Below, one piece after another: positions 17,995 to 26,273 of a stretch of DNA of 64,000 nucleotides. The stretch comes from Verrucomicrobiaceae bacterium UBA1938. Lineage in GTDB: Bacteria > Verrucomicrobiota > Verrucomicrobiia > Verrucomicrobiales > Verrucomicrobiaceae. Below the pieces are notes generated by a model. That model had not been told where the DNA came from. It was given only the letters and a program-made list of their open reading frames with translations, and made no database searches. A program made the position numbers and the translations under genes. Location: NCBI GenBank assembly GCA_002336895.1, contig DDFC01000030.1, forward strand, positions 1 through 64,000, in the 5' to 3' direction. Every line of letters starts with the position of its first letter. Within the stretch, counting starts at the first letter, position 1.

Positions 17995-18369
17995 ATGTCG
18001 CAGCCCGAACCATCCAAAAAAGCCGGAGCCACCCTCGTGTGGGTGCTCGGAGCCTTCGCAGGCTTCGCCGTGCTCTTCACCGCCATCCAGGCCGTCAATG
18101 ATTCGAAGCAGGGCTTCGATCCACGCGCCGAGGAGCGTCTCAGCAACACCGCCGAGATCCTCAAAGGGCAGAACGAAAACCTGGCCAAGCTGGGCCTGAA
18201 CGACGCCGCCAAGAAGAAGGCCCTCTTTGAAAAGACGCTGTCCACCCTCGGCTCCAAAAAGCCCGGAGTGAGCACCCAGGTCGTCCCCGGATCTCCCACC
18301 CAGCTCAAGCAGGCTGCAGCCTCTGCCGCCCCAGCTCCCGCTCCTGCCGCACCCGCTTCGCCCAAGTAA
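17995..18369 (+). CDS. Small single-span membrane protein in the respiratory operon
   Basis: This is a 124-residue protein with a short basic N-terminus, one membrane helix at about residues 12-32, a helical charged region and an Ala/Pro-rich C-terminal tail. I do not recognise a named family. The start at 17995 lies 14 bases after actF and the stop lies 3 bases before the CcoN-like gene, so it is co-transcribed with both. Its position suggests an accessory or assembly role for ACIII or the downstream CcoNO-like module, as CcoQ-type and CcoS-type small proteins have in cbb3 operons, but no sequence match supports a specific name. Confidence 0.75.
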   Translation: MSQPEPSKKAGATLVWVLGAFAGFAVLFTAIQAVNDSKQGFDPRAEERLSNTAEILKGQNENLAKLGLNDAAKKKALFEKTLSTLGSKKPGVSTQVVPGSPTQLKQAAASAAPAPAPAAPASPK

Positions 18370-18372
18370 GTC

Positions 18373-19857
18373 ATGCAGACCACTCCCGCCACTCCTGACA
18401 CAGACCTTCAGGCCGACAACCTTCGCCGCGCGGCGATCGACAAGTCGGTGAAAGGCCCTGTGCTCTTCCTTTTCACCAACGGTGCCTTCTGGCTCATGCT
18501 CTCCACGGTGCTCGGCGTTCTCGCCGCCATCAAGCTGGTGGAGCCCGGTTTCCTCGGAGACTGCCAGTTCATCAGCTACGGCCGCCTTCAGCCTGCGCAC
18601 ATCAATGCGCTCGTCTATGGCTGGGGCGTGCAGGCTGCTCTGGGCATCATGCTCTGGATCATGGCCCGCCGTTCCGGTCAGGAGCTCAAGGGCGGCAAGA
18701 GCCTGCTCATCAGCGCCGGCGTCTTCTGGAACATCACCGTCACGCTCGGCATCCTCTCCATCATCTTTGGCAAAAGCACCTCCATCGAGTGGCTTGAAAT
18801 GCCCAAGTTCGTCTGGCCTGTGCTGCTCTTGGCCTTCCTCTGCTACGCCTGGCCCATCGCCCGCATGTTTGGCCGCGCCTTCCGTCCTGAAGGCTTCATG
18901 GTCAGCACTTGGTACATTCTGGGTGCCTGCTTCTGGTTCCCCTGGATCTTCATCACCGCCAACGTGGCCTTGCACTGCCTGCCAAATCTCGGTGCCATCG
19001 GTGCTGGCATTGATGCCTGGTACATCCACGCGGTGATCCTTCTCTTCTTCGTCCCGGTGGGTGTCGGCGCTGCCTACTACTTCATCCCGAAGATCACCGG
19101 CCAGCCCATCGCTTCCGCCCAGCTCGCTTCTGCAGGCTTCTGGACCCTCGCCGTGCTCGGCGGCTGGACCGGCATGCAGAAATACATGGGCGGCCCGCTT
19201 CCGGCTTGGATGACCTCCGTCGGCGCTTGCGCTGGTGTGCTGCTCCTCATCCCCGTCGGTCTTGTGGGTCTGAACCACCACCTCACCACCCTCGGCAAGC
19301 ACAGTGCCGTGGCCACCAGCCCCACGCTGCGTTTCATCTTCTTCGGAGCCCTGTTCTACCCGGTTTCCGGCCTCATCCTGGCCCTGAACTCCGCCTTCTG
19401 GACCGGTGCCAGCTTCCAGTTCACCCAGTCCTGGTATTCCTTCCAGGTCGTCAGCCTCTACGGCTTCTTCAGCATGTGCGCCTTCGGTGCCATCTACTAC
19501 ATCGTGCCGCGTCTCTCCGGCTGCGAGTGGCTGAGCGTGCGCCTCATCCGCAACCACTTCTGGTTCTCCGTCTACGGCGTTGGTACCATCGTCATCATGA
19601 GCCTCGTGGCCGGATGGCAGCAGGGCAATGACCTGAACAACCCTGAGCATTGGGACCAGTCCTTCATGAATCACGTGATCAACTCCCGCCCTTACGTGGT
19701 CTCCCGCGCCGTGGCCTGGGCTCTGATCAGCTTCTCGAACATCATGTTCCTTCTCCACCTTCTGCTCATGGTTGCAGGCCTGGGCCGCCGCAGTTCGGCT
19801 CCCACCCTGCTTGAACACCACGACGATCACGCTCTTCCCAACGAAGCCCACGCATGA
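18373..19857 (+). CDS. ccoN: CcoN-like heme-copper oxidase subunit I homologue lacking copper-site ligands
   Basis: This 494-residue polytopic protein is clearly related to the cbb3 oxidase catalytic subunit across its length. His76 (QPAHINAL) matches the first low-spin heme ligand, and His219 (AWYIHAVI) matches the first copper-B ligand. At the place of the next copper ligands, where cbb3 enzymes have a His-His pair after 'WAGP', this protein reads WTGMQKYMGG (residues 265-274). At the place of the His-x-His heme ligands it reads SWYSFQVVSLYGF. A His-His pair at 302-303 lies beyond the next helix, in the wrong place. As read, the protein could not form a heme-copper site. The gene overlaps ccoO by 4 bases and is otherwise intact, without frameshifts. 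Confidence 0.85.
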   Translation: MQTTPATPDTDLQADNLRRAAIDKSVKGPVLFLFTNGAFWLMLSTVLGVLAAIKLVEPGFLGDCQFISYGRLQPAHINALVYGWGVQAALGIMLWIMARRSGQELKGGKSLLISAGVFWNITVTLGILSIIFGKSTSIEWLEMPKFVWPVLLLAFLCYAWPIARMFGRAFRPEGFMVSTWYILGACFWFPWIFITANVALHCLPNLGAIGAGIDAWYIHAVILLFFVPVGVGAAYYFIPKITGQPIASAQLASAGFWTLAVLGGWTGMQKYMGGPLPAWMTSVGACAGVLLLIPVGLVGLNHHLTTLGKHSAVATSPTLRFIFFGALFYPVSGLILALNSAFWTGASFQFTQSWYSFQVVSLYGFFSMCAFGAIYYIVPRLSGCEWLSVRLIRNHFWFSVYGVGTIVIMSLVAGWQQGNDLNNPEHWDQSFMNHVINSRPYVVSRAVAWALISFSNIMFLLHLLLMVAGLGRRSSAPTLLEHHDDHALPNEAHA

Positions 19858-20537
19858 CGAACTTCCGCACATTCATCCTTGGTCTCGCCGCCTCCTTTGG
19901 GCTGCCTTGGCTCTGCCTCATCGTCCTTCCGGCGATGCAGTACGAGCACCTCACCCCCGTCGCCTATGACAAGGACAAGGACGGCGTCGAAGGCTACTTC
20001 CCCCCCGCACCTGTCAATGGTCAGGGCCAGCTCGTTTACATCCGTGAAGGCTGCAACCAGTGCCACACCCAGATGATCCGCCCCGTCCAGCTCGGCCTGG
20101 ATGGCTGGTACAAAGGCTGGGGACAGGATCAGGAAGGCCGCCCTGCCGCTCCTGTGCGCCCCAACGTGCTGCGCGACTACCTCAGCGAAAAGTATGCCCT
20201 CCTCGGCATCCAGCGCGTGGGTCCGGACCTTGCCAACTTCGGCTGGCGCGCTCCTGATGCCAATGCCCTCCATGTGCACCTCTACGCTCCCCGCTCGGTG
20301 CATGACTGGAGCACGATGCCCTCCTACAAGCAGCTCTACAAGCTGCAGAAGATCCAGGGCCCTGTGTCTGACCGCGCACTCAAGCTTCCGAAGCATTTCG
20401 CAGCCCCTGCCGGTTACGAAGTCGTCCCGACTCCGGAGGCCGACCGCCTTGTCGAATACCTTCTCTCCTTGAAAAAGGATTACCCCGTCCCCGGACAGAG
20501 CGCAGCCGTCGCTGCCGCTGCTCCCGCCAAAAAGTAG
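19854..20537 (+). CDS. ccoO: CcoO-like monoheme cytochrome c subunit
   Basis: This 227-residue protein has one N-terminal membrane anchor (about residues 8-25) and one heme motif, GCNQCHTQMIRP, with a probable distal Met in the WSTMPSY segment, as in CcoO of cbb3 oxidases. It overlaps the CcoN-like gene by 4 bases (ATGA), so the two are almost certainly made together. Unlike its CcoN partner, all visible heme features are intact, so it should still carry electrons. The C-terminal tail is Ala/Pro-rich. Confidence 0.9.
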   Translation: MTNFRTFILGLAASFGLPWLCLIVLPAMQYEHLTPVAYDKDKDGVEGYFPPAPVNGQGQLVYIREGCNQCHTQMIRPVQLGLDGWYKGWGQDQEGRPAAPVRPNVLRDYLSEKYALLGIQRVGPDLANFGWRAPDANALHVHLYAPRSVHDWSTMPSYKQLYKLQKIQGPVSDRALKLPKHFAAPAGYEVVPTPEADRLVEYLLSLKKDYPVPGQSAAVAAAAPAKK

Positions 20538-20561
20538 CCCCTCTCGCGAACCGCACGCCCC

Positions 20562-21278
20562 ATGAGCGCACCCGCCCATCCCGACAGCACCGATCTCGAC
20601 CGCCTTCACTCTGCCGTGAAGCGCGAGAAGGAAGATCTCGCTCCCGAAAACCAGCCCGCCCCTCTCTGGGCCATCTTCCTGCTCATGCTTGTCGCCATCA
20701 TCGCTGGCGGTCAGCTCGGCCCGATCATGAACGGTGCCGGCGTGAGCTTTGAGTCCAGCAACCTCTTTGTCAGCTCCGGCGGCGGCGATCCTCGCCCCGG
20801 TGGTGCTGGCGGTGGTGCAGCTCTCGATCCTTTCGCGCTCGCCATGAAGAAGGGGGCCAGCGGTTACTCCGTCTGCGGTGGCTGCCATCAGGGCAACGGC
20901 GGCGGTATCCCCGGACAGTTCCCTCCTCTGGCTGGCTCTGAATTCGTGCTGGGCGGCACCGAGCGCCTCGTCCGCATCGTGCAGCATGGTCTGACCGGCC
21001 CTGTGACCGTCAAAGGCCAGGCCTTCAACACCCCCGGCGGCATGCAGCCCTTCGGTGCAGCCATGTCCTCCCAGGACCTCGCCAACGTGCTGACCTACAT
21101 CCGTAATTCCTGGGGCAACGAAGCCACCATGATCACCAAGGAAATGGTGCAGAAAGTGCGCGACGAAGAGAAGCGCACCTCTCAGTGGACCACCGCCGAC
21201 CTCGAGCCCTTCGCCAAGAAGGACATCCCTGGCGACATTCCTGCCGGCCCCGGCGCGACCGCTGCTGCTGCCAAGTAA
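20562..21278 (+). CDS. Membrane-anchored monoheme cytochrome c (CcoP position)
   Basis: This 238-residue protein has a polar N-terminus of about 35 residues, a membrane helix (LWAIFLLMLVAIIAGG), a Gly-rich linker and a class I cytochrome domain with one heme motif (CGGCHQGNGGG) and a likely Met ligand in GGMQPFG. True CcoP has two hemes, so this is a one-heme replacement in the same operon position. About 50 charged residues and an Ala-rich tail follow the heme domain. It may link the CcoNO-like pair or ACIII to the aa3 oxidase. Confidence 0.88.
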   Translation: MSAPAHPDSTDLDRLHSAVKREKEDLAPENQPAPLWAIFLLMLVAIIAGGQLGPIMNGAGVSFESSNLFVSSGGGDPRPGGAGGGAALDPFALAMKKGASGYSVCGGCHQGNGGGIPGQFPPLAGSEFVLGGTERLVRIVQHGLTGPVTVKGQAFNTPGGMQPFGAAMSSQDLANVLTYIRNSWGNEATMITKEMVQKVRDEEKRTSQWTTADLEPFAKKDIPGDIPAGPGATAAAAK

Positions 21279-21290
21279 TTTCAAACTCCG

Positions 21291-22094
21291 ATGACCCGTG
21301 TGAAGCATACCGTCTCCCGCCAGGCAGCTTGCGCTGCCTTTGGAGCCGTCATGCTGATCGCGAACGTAAGCTGCGGCAAAGTGCCGGAAGCATTGGTCGA
21401 GGCGCAGCTCTCGCCTGCAGTCGAGATCGGTGAAACACCCAGCATCTCCGGCAAGGTGACGCTCAAAGGAGCAGACGCTGCCAAGCTGCACAAAATTGTC
21501 GACGTCGGTGGCAATCCATTCTGCACCGGTCATGGCGACATCGCAGACCCGGCTTGGAAAGTTTCTCCTGACGGAGCTCTGGCCGATGCAGTGATCACGG
21601 TGCGTGGCAGCCAGCGCGCCAGCAATGCCTCAGCAGCACCGCTGATCGACCAGACCAAGTGCGCCTTCGTGCCGCACACCGTCGCCATCCAGCCCGGCCA
21701 GACCGTTCGTTTTCATAACAGCGACCTCACCTTCCACAACATCCGTGTGGCTCGCTATGAAGGGCAGGGAAAAACCGCCAACATCGACAATTTTGGCCAG
21801 CCTTCCCGCGGCGACGAGAACGTGAAGACCTTCAGCAAGCCCGGCATCTACCGCCTCGAGTGCGACGTGCACCGCTGGATGAATGCCTGGGTGTTTGTGC
21901 ATGAGGGCGCGCACAGCGCTGTCTCAGGTACTGATGGCAGCTTTTCCATCTCTCGCGCCTTGGCTGACGGCGACTACGTCGTCGAAGCCTGGCACCCGCA
22001 GTTTCCGCAAACCATCACCCACACCGTCACTGTCCGTGATGGCAAGGCCACCGCTGATTTCGAATTTGATTTCACCAAGGCCCACACCCTCTGA
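21291..22094 (+). CDS. Exported cupredoxin-type copper protein
   Basis: This 267-residue exported protein has an N-terminal hydrophobic signal ending near Cys29 (NVSC, an imperfect lipobox). The core is plastocyanin-like: a His in DLTFHNIRV, then the Cys-x2-His-x2-Met-like cluster in LECDVHRWMNAW, which is a type 1 copper site. A small beta domain follows (SGTDGSFSISRALADGDYVVEAWHP), like a carboxypeptidase regulatory domain. Located between two oxidase-type modules, it may shuttle electrons from ACIII, which is known in other bacteria to reduce copper proteins or cytochrome c. Confidence 0.85.
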   Translation: MTRVKHTVSRQAACAAFGAVMLIANVSCGKVPEALVEAQLSPAVEIGETPSISGKVTLKGADAAKLHKIVDVGGNPFCTGHGDIADPAWKVSPDGALADAVITVRGSQRASNASAAPLIDQTKCAFVPHTVAIQPGQTVRFHNSDLTFHNIRVARYEGQGKTANIDNFGQPSRGDENVKTFSKPGIYRLECDVHRWMNAWVFVHEGAHSAVSGTDGSFSISRALADGDYVVEAWHPQFPQTITHTVTVRDGKATADFEFDFTKAHTL

Positions 22095-22114
22095 TACCCT
22101 TTAGATTCCAAGCT

Positions 22115-24070
22115 ATGAGCGCCGCCGCCACTACTCACGATCACGCCCACGATCACTCGCATGACGATCACGGGCACCATGAACAGAGCTTCATCTGGAA
22201 GTACATCTTCTCCAGCGATCACAAGACCATCGGTCTGCAGTACGGTCTCACCGGCCTGCTGTTCCTGCTGTTCGGTTTCTTCCTCATGCTGCTCATGCGC
22301 TGGAGCATCGCCTATCCGGGCATCCCGGTGCCGGGCGTGGACTTCATCCGCTCCCTTCCTGTCGCGAGCGGCATCTTTGAAGGCATGTTTGGCCGCTGGC
22401 TGAACACCGACGGCTCCCTCAATGGCGAGCTCTACAACATGCTCGGTGCCATGCACGGCACCATCATGGTGTTCTTCGGCATTGTGCCCCTCGGCTTCGC
22501 CGCCTTCGGCAACTTCGTGATGCCTCTGCAGATCGGCACCATCGACATGGCCTTCCCCCGCCTGAACATGGCCAGCTACTGGCTCTTCTTCATCAGCGGC
22601 GTGCTCATGATGTGCAGCTTCTTCGTCGGCACCGGCCCGGTTCAGACCGGCTGGACGATGTATTCCCCCCTGGCTTCCACTGCCAACATCGGCGTGACGA
22701 GCATCTGGAGCCACGGCCACACCTGGTGGCTGAGTGCGATGGTGTTCAACATCTCCGCCTCCCTCCTTGGCTCCGTCAATTTCATCGCCACCATCATCAA
22801 CCTGCGCACCAAGGGACTGGGCTGGATGAAAATGCCCTTCTTCTGCTGGGCCATGTTCGTCACCGCCTTCCTTCTCCTGCTGGCCTTCCCGCCCCTCGAA
22901 GTGGCGGCCATCCTGCAGCTTTCGGACCGCGTGTTCGGCTCCTCCTTCTACCTGCCTACCGGCCTGATGGAAGGTGGCAAGCACCTCGACATCTCTGGTG
23001 GTGGCAGCCCGCTGCTCTACCAGCATCTGTTCTGGTTCCTGGCCCATCCTGAGGTGTACGTGCTCATCCTCCCGGCCTTCGCCATCCTTACGGACGTCAT
23101 TCCGTGCAATGCACGCCGTCCGCTGTGGGGCTACAAGTCCATGGTCTACTCCGTGCTCACCCTTGGCTTCCTGAGCTTCCTCGTCTGGGCGCACCACATG
23201 TACCTCACCGGCATGGGCACCATGATGTCCACCTACTTCCAGATCACCACGGTCATGATCTCCGTGCCTTCCGTGATCCTTCTCACCTGCTTGATGATCT
23301 CCCTCTGGGGCGGTTCCATCCGCTTCAATACGCAGATGCTCTTCGCCTCCGCCTTCCTGCCCATGTTCGGCATCGGTGGTCTGACCGGTCTGCCCCTGGC
23401 CTTCTCCTTCATCGACCTGGCCATGCATGACACCTACTACGTCATCGGTCACTTCCACTACGTGGTGGCTCCTGGCACCATCTTCGCCCTCTTCGCAGGC
23501 GTTTACCACTGGTTCCCGAAATTCACCGGCCGTTTCATGAACGACACCCTGGGCAAGCTCCACTTCTGGCCTTCCCTGCTCGGCATGAACCTCGTGTTCG
23601 CCCCCATGTTCATCCAAGGCATGGCCGGCTTCCACCGCCGCTGGTATGACGGTGGCAAATACTTCGAAAACACCTCCGGCTTCAGCAACTGGTCCACCAA
23701 GCTGACGCACGAGATCGGTGCCTTCTTCGGTCTGAACATTCCGGACAACATGCTCTCCCTGAACATCGTCATGTCTGTCGGTGCCTTTATCCTCGCCCTG
23801 GGCCAGATCCCCTTCATCATCAATTTCTGGTTCAGCCTCAAAGGCGGCAAAAAGTCCAACAGCGACAATCCTTGGAACGCCACCACCATGGAGTGGGCCA
23901 CCCCCACGCCGCCTCCGCACGGCAACTTCCTCTTCGACCCCGTCGCTCATCGTGGCCCGTATGAGTACAGCGTTCCCGGCCACCCCACGGACTTCTATCC
24001 TCAGTGGGAATCCGAACCCGGCAAACCCGAGATCAAGCCTGCCGCCGACAAGGTGCTCGCTCATCACTAA
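22115..24070 (+). CDS. ctaD: Cytochrome c oxidase subunit I (aa3 type)
   Basis: This is the catalytic subunit of an A-type heme-copper oxidase, 651 residues. All ligands are present: His114 (AMHGT), HPEVY at 310-314 with the His-Tyr pair and the proton-channel Glu, His-His at 359-360 (WAHHMY), and His445/His447 in GHFHYV. The HPEVY form points to the A1 group. The N-terminus is very His/Asp-rich (residues 8-22), outside the membrane region. It is the first gene of the aa3 set and provides a complete active site in contrast to the CcoN-like protein upstream. Confidence 0.96.
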   Translation: MSAAATTHDHAHDHSHDDHGHHEQSFIWKYIFSSDHKTIGLQYGLTGLLFLLFGFFLMLLMRWSIAYPGIPVPGVDFIRSLPVASGIFEGMFGRWLNTDGSLNGELYNMLGAMHGTIMVFFGIVPLGFAAFGNFVMPLQIGTIDMAFPRLNMASYWLFFISGVLMMCSFFVGTGPVQTGWTMYSPLASTANIGVTSIWSHGHTWWLSAMVFNISASLLGSVNFIATIINLRTKGLGWMKMPFFCWAMFVTAFLLLLAFPPLEVAAILQLSDRVFGSSFYLPTGLMEGGKHLDISGGGSPLLYQHLFWFLAHPEVYVLILPAFAILTDVIPCNARRPLWGYKSMVYSVLTLGFLSFLVWAHHMYLTGMGTMMSTYFQITTVMISVPSVILLTCLMISLWGGSIRFNTQMLFASAFLPMFGIGGLTGLPLAFSFIDLAMHDTYYVIGHFHYVVAPGTIFALFAGVYHWFPKFTGRFMNDTLGKLHFWPSLLGMNLVFAPMFIQGMAGFHRRWYDGGKYFENTSGFSNWSTKLTHEIGAFFGLNIPDNMLSLNIVMSVGAFILALGQIPFIINFWFSLKGGKKSNSDNPWNATTMEWATPTPPPHGNFLFDPVAHRGPYEYSVPGHPTDFYPQWESEPGKPEIKPAADKVLAHH

Positions 24071-24106
24071 TCCGCGAACTTCCAACCGCGCACCGCGACT
24101 ACTTCA

Positions 24107-25456
24107 ATGGACATCCCCTACACCGTTCACGCCCGTCCAGACACCGGTCTTTACAATGCCAAGATCGGCATCTGGCTCTTCCTGGCCTCGGAAGTCATGC
24201 TCTTCGGCGGCCTGTTCTCGGCTTACATCTTCCTCCGCGTCGGTGCCGACTATCCTTGGCCGGTGCATGACCTTGATGTGACCCTCGGGTTCGTCAACAC
24301 CGTGGTGCTCATCGCCTCCTCCGTGACGGTCGTCATGGCCTGGGCCATGCTCAAGCTGCGCAAGTTCGGCCTCTATCGCCTCAACATGGCCATCACCGTG
24401 ATCTGCGCGGGCGTGTTCATGTTCAACAAGAGCCTGGAGTACAAGGCCAAGTTCGCCCACTACGCCGTGAAGCTCACGGACGGCACCCTGCTCACCGGTC
24501 ACCTTCCCCATGGCTATCAGGTGAAGTTTGAAGGCATCACCGAGCTGAACCTCACCGTGCCGCTCAAGAAGAGCGCCGTGTTTGCTGACCCTGTCGGCTA
24601 TGTGCTTCCCTTCGTCGAAGGCGGTGCTGCCAAGTTCAAGACTGAAGACGGCAAGGAAATCACCCTCGACGAGTCCACCTTCACCGCCCTGAGCGCAGAA
24701 GCGGTGAAAAAGGCCACGGAAGCCAAGAAGAGCCAGGCCACCATCAAGCTGGTCGCCACCTCCCCCCTGAAGGTCGCCGCCAAGCCCTCCGAGATCTTTG
24801 GTTACACCGACAGCACTCTCACTTTCCGTGACGGCACTGTGGCCACTGGCAAGCTGGCTGACGACAAGATGACGCTCGAAGTGGACGGCGTGGACGCCCG
24901 CGGCGTGGCCCAGTCTGAGAAGTCTCTCGCCTTCGATCACCGCTACCTCGGTGATGCCTGGCAGAAGGCCTTCGTGGAAAACCGTGACCACCACTTCGAG
25001 GAGTTTGCCAAGAACTACCCGACCCGTGACAAGAACCGCTCCGCCACCCTCCAGAAGGAGGCTCTCTTCTTCAAGTTGCACTCCGCCACTCCTCCTGCGG
25101 CTGGCGAAGGCCACGGCGACAAGCACGGCGCTGAAGCCCACGCTCCTGCCGAAGGCCACGGAGACGCTCATGCCCACCACCCCACCGTGGTGCTGGAAAA
25201 GAAAGACATCACGTTCTTCTCCAACTTCACCCCGAAGCTCAACACCTACTACGCCATCTACTTCACCCTGACCGGTCTGCACGGCCTGCACGTGGTCGCT
25301 GGCGCTCTGGTGCTTGCCTACTTCCTGCTGTTTGACGGCAAGCGTCTCCGTCAGGATCCCGAGCATCTGGCCAACCGCGTCGAAGTCGGCGGTCTGTTCT
25401 GGCACTTCGTCGATCTCGTGTGGATCTTCCTCTTCCCACTTCTGTATCTCCTGTAA
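24107..25456 (+). CDS. ctaE: Cytochrome c oxidase subunit III with a large internal insertion
   Basis: Subunit III is normally about 200 residues; this protein has 449. The N-terminal third (KIGIWLFLASEVMLFGGLFSAY, then two or three more helices) and the C-terminal part (TYYAIYFTLTGLHGLHVVAG, then GLFWHFVDLVWIFLFPLLYL) are standard. Between them, at about residues 115-365, lies a hydrophilic insertion with no membrane helices, ending in a His-rich stretch (about 336-355). The reading frame is continuous, so this is a real insertion. It may be an external domain for copper handling or subunit contact. Confidence 0.93.
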   Translation: MDIPYTVHARPDTGLYNAKIGIWLFLASEVMLFGGLFSAYIFLRVGADYPWPVHDLDVTLGFVNTVVLIASSVTVVMAWAMLKLRKFGLYRLNMAITVICAGVFMFNKSLEYKAKFAHYAVKLTDGTLLTGHLPHGYQVKFEGITELNLTVPLKKSAVFADPVGYVLPFVEGGAAKFKTEDGKEITLDESTFTALSAEAVKKATEAKKSQATIKLVATSPLKVAAKPSEIFGYTDSTLTFRDGTVATGKLADDKMTLEVDGVDARGVAQSEKSLAFDHRYLGDAWQKAFVENRDHHFEEFAKNYPTRDKNRSATLQKEALFFKLHSATPPAAGEGHGDKHGAEAHAPAEGHGDAHAHHPTVVLEKKDITFFSNFTPKLNTYYAIYFTLTGLHGLHVVAGALVLAYFLLFDGKRLRQDPEHLANRVEVGGLFWHFVDLVWIFLFPLLYLL

Positions 25457-25474
25457 TTTCCACCTTCTACCGCC

Positions 25475-25807
25475 ATGTCCGACAACGTCGAAGAAATCCA
25501 GAAGTCGATCAAAAAGTACCTCTTCATTGGAGGTCTGCTGATCCTTTTCTCCGCCATCACCGTGTGGCTTTCCTATGTGGAGCTTCCCACCCACGGCCAG
25601 AACATCCTGCTCGGCATGATCGTGGCCACCTTCAAGGCTGCTCTTGTGGCGCTGATCTTCATGCATCTCAATCACGAGCGCAGCGTGATCTACAAGATCC
25701 TCGCCTTCACGGTGGTGTTGGCGATCGTGCTCTTCGCGCTGTTCATCTTCTCCCACGAAGATCCGCTCGTCTTCTCCGGCTTCTATACGCCGTCCGACCA
25801 GCTCTAA
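25475..25807 (+). CDS. Cytochrome c oxidase subunit IV (prokaryotic, CyoD/CtaF-like)
   Basis: This 110-residue protein has three predicted membrane helices and the subunit IV pattern: a short polar N-terminus, a helix near 14-32, then 'LLGMIVATFKAALVALIFMHLNHE' and a last helix rich in Val, Leu and Phe. The FKA-LV-FMHL segment is the family hallmark. It lies 18 bases after ctaE. Confidence 0.88.
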   Translation: MSDNVEEIQKSIKKYLFIGGLLILFSAITVWLSYVELPTHGQNILLGMIVATFKAALVALIFMHLNHERSVIYKILAFTVVLAIVLFALFIFSHEDPLVFSGFYTPSDQL

Positions 25808-25834
25808 TTCCGAGCCCTCACGCTCTCCACGGTC

Positions 25835-26041
25835 ATGTCACTCAAGCACTTCCACATCGTCTTTCTCGTCTTCGCCATTCTGTGCGATGCCGCGTTCTGG
25901 CTGTGGATGCATTTCATGCCTGAAGACGCCGCCAATGCAGGTGCCTCCGGTCTGAAGAACTACGCTGGTCTGCTCTGCCTGGGCCTGATCGCCTACGGCG
26001 TGTGGTACCTGGCCAAAAAAATGCGCACCATCATTGTCTGA
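25835..26041 (+). CDS. Small two-helix membrane protein in the oxidase operon
   Basis: This 68-residue protein has a hydrophobic helix at about residues 5-24 and a second at about 42-60. I recognise no family. It follows the subunit IV gene by 27 bases and precedes the next small gene by 3, so it is part of the oxidase operon. It may be a small oxidase subunit or an assembly factor. Confidence 0.7.
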   Translation: MSLKHFHIVFLVFAILCDAAFWLWMHFMPEDAANAGASGLKNYAGLLCLGLIAYGVWYLAKKMRTIIV

Positions 26042-26044
26042 GCC

Positions 26045-26245
26045 ATGATCATCGCGCCTCCATCCTCCATCCTCGCCTGCGCCACCTGCATGGCCGACAA
26101 AGGCAGCCTCGTCGGCCAGGCTCAGGGCTTTGCCATTCTTTTCATGCTTGTGGTGCTGGCCTTCATGTTCGCCTGCGCCGCCTGCATTGTTTACAGCATG
26201 GTGCGCCGCCAGCGCGCCCATTCGCAGCTCGAAGCCACCGCCTGA
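26045..26245 (+). CDS. Small Cys-containing membrane protein in the oxidase operon
   Basis: This 66-residue protein has a CATC motif near residue 12, one long membrane helix (about 27-51) containing a further Cys pair, and a basic C-terminus (VRRQR). Short proteins with an N-terminal Cys-x2-Cys and one or two helices occur beside oxidase genes in related bacteria, and a role in copper delivery or assembly is possible, but I have no direct evidence. It lies 28 bases before ctaC. Confidence 0.68.
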   Translation: MIIAPPSSILACATCMADKGSLVGQAQGFAILFMLVVLAFMFACAACIVYSMVRRQRAHSQLEATA

Positions 26246-26273
26246 TTTTCCCCCTCTCTCTCCTTTAGCCCCT

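Noticed and set aside
19270..19290. His-His pair at residues 302-303 of the CcoN-like protein as the missing copper ligands
   Set aside because: It lies one helix too late, in a region aligned to the polar end after helix VIII in CcoN, so it cannot occupy the copper-B position.
20562..21278. A standard two-heme CcoP
   Set aside because: Only one C-x2-C-H motif is present.
19827..24085. Long minus-strand open frames opposite ccoO to ctaD
   Set aside because: They mirror the codon bias of the plus-strand oxidase genes and have low-complexity Gly/His/Glu translations with no domain.
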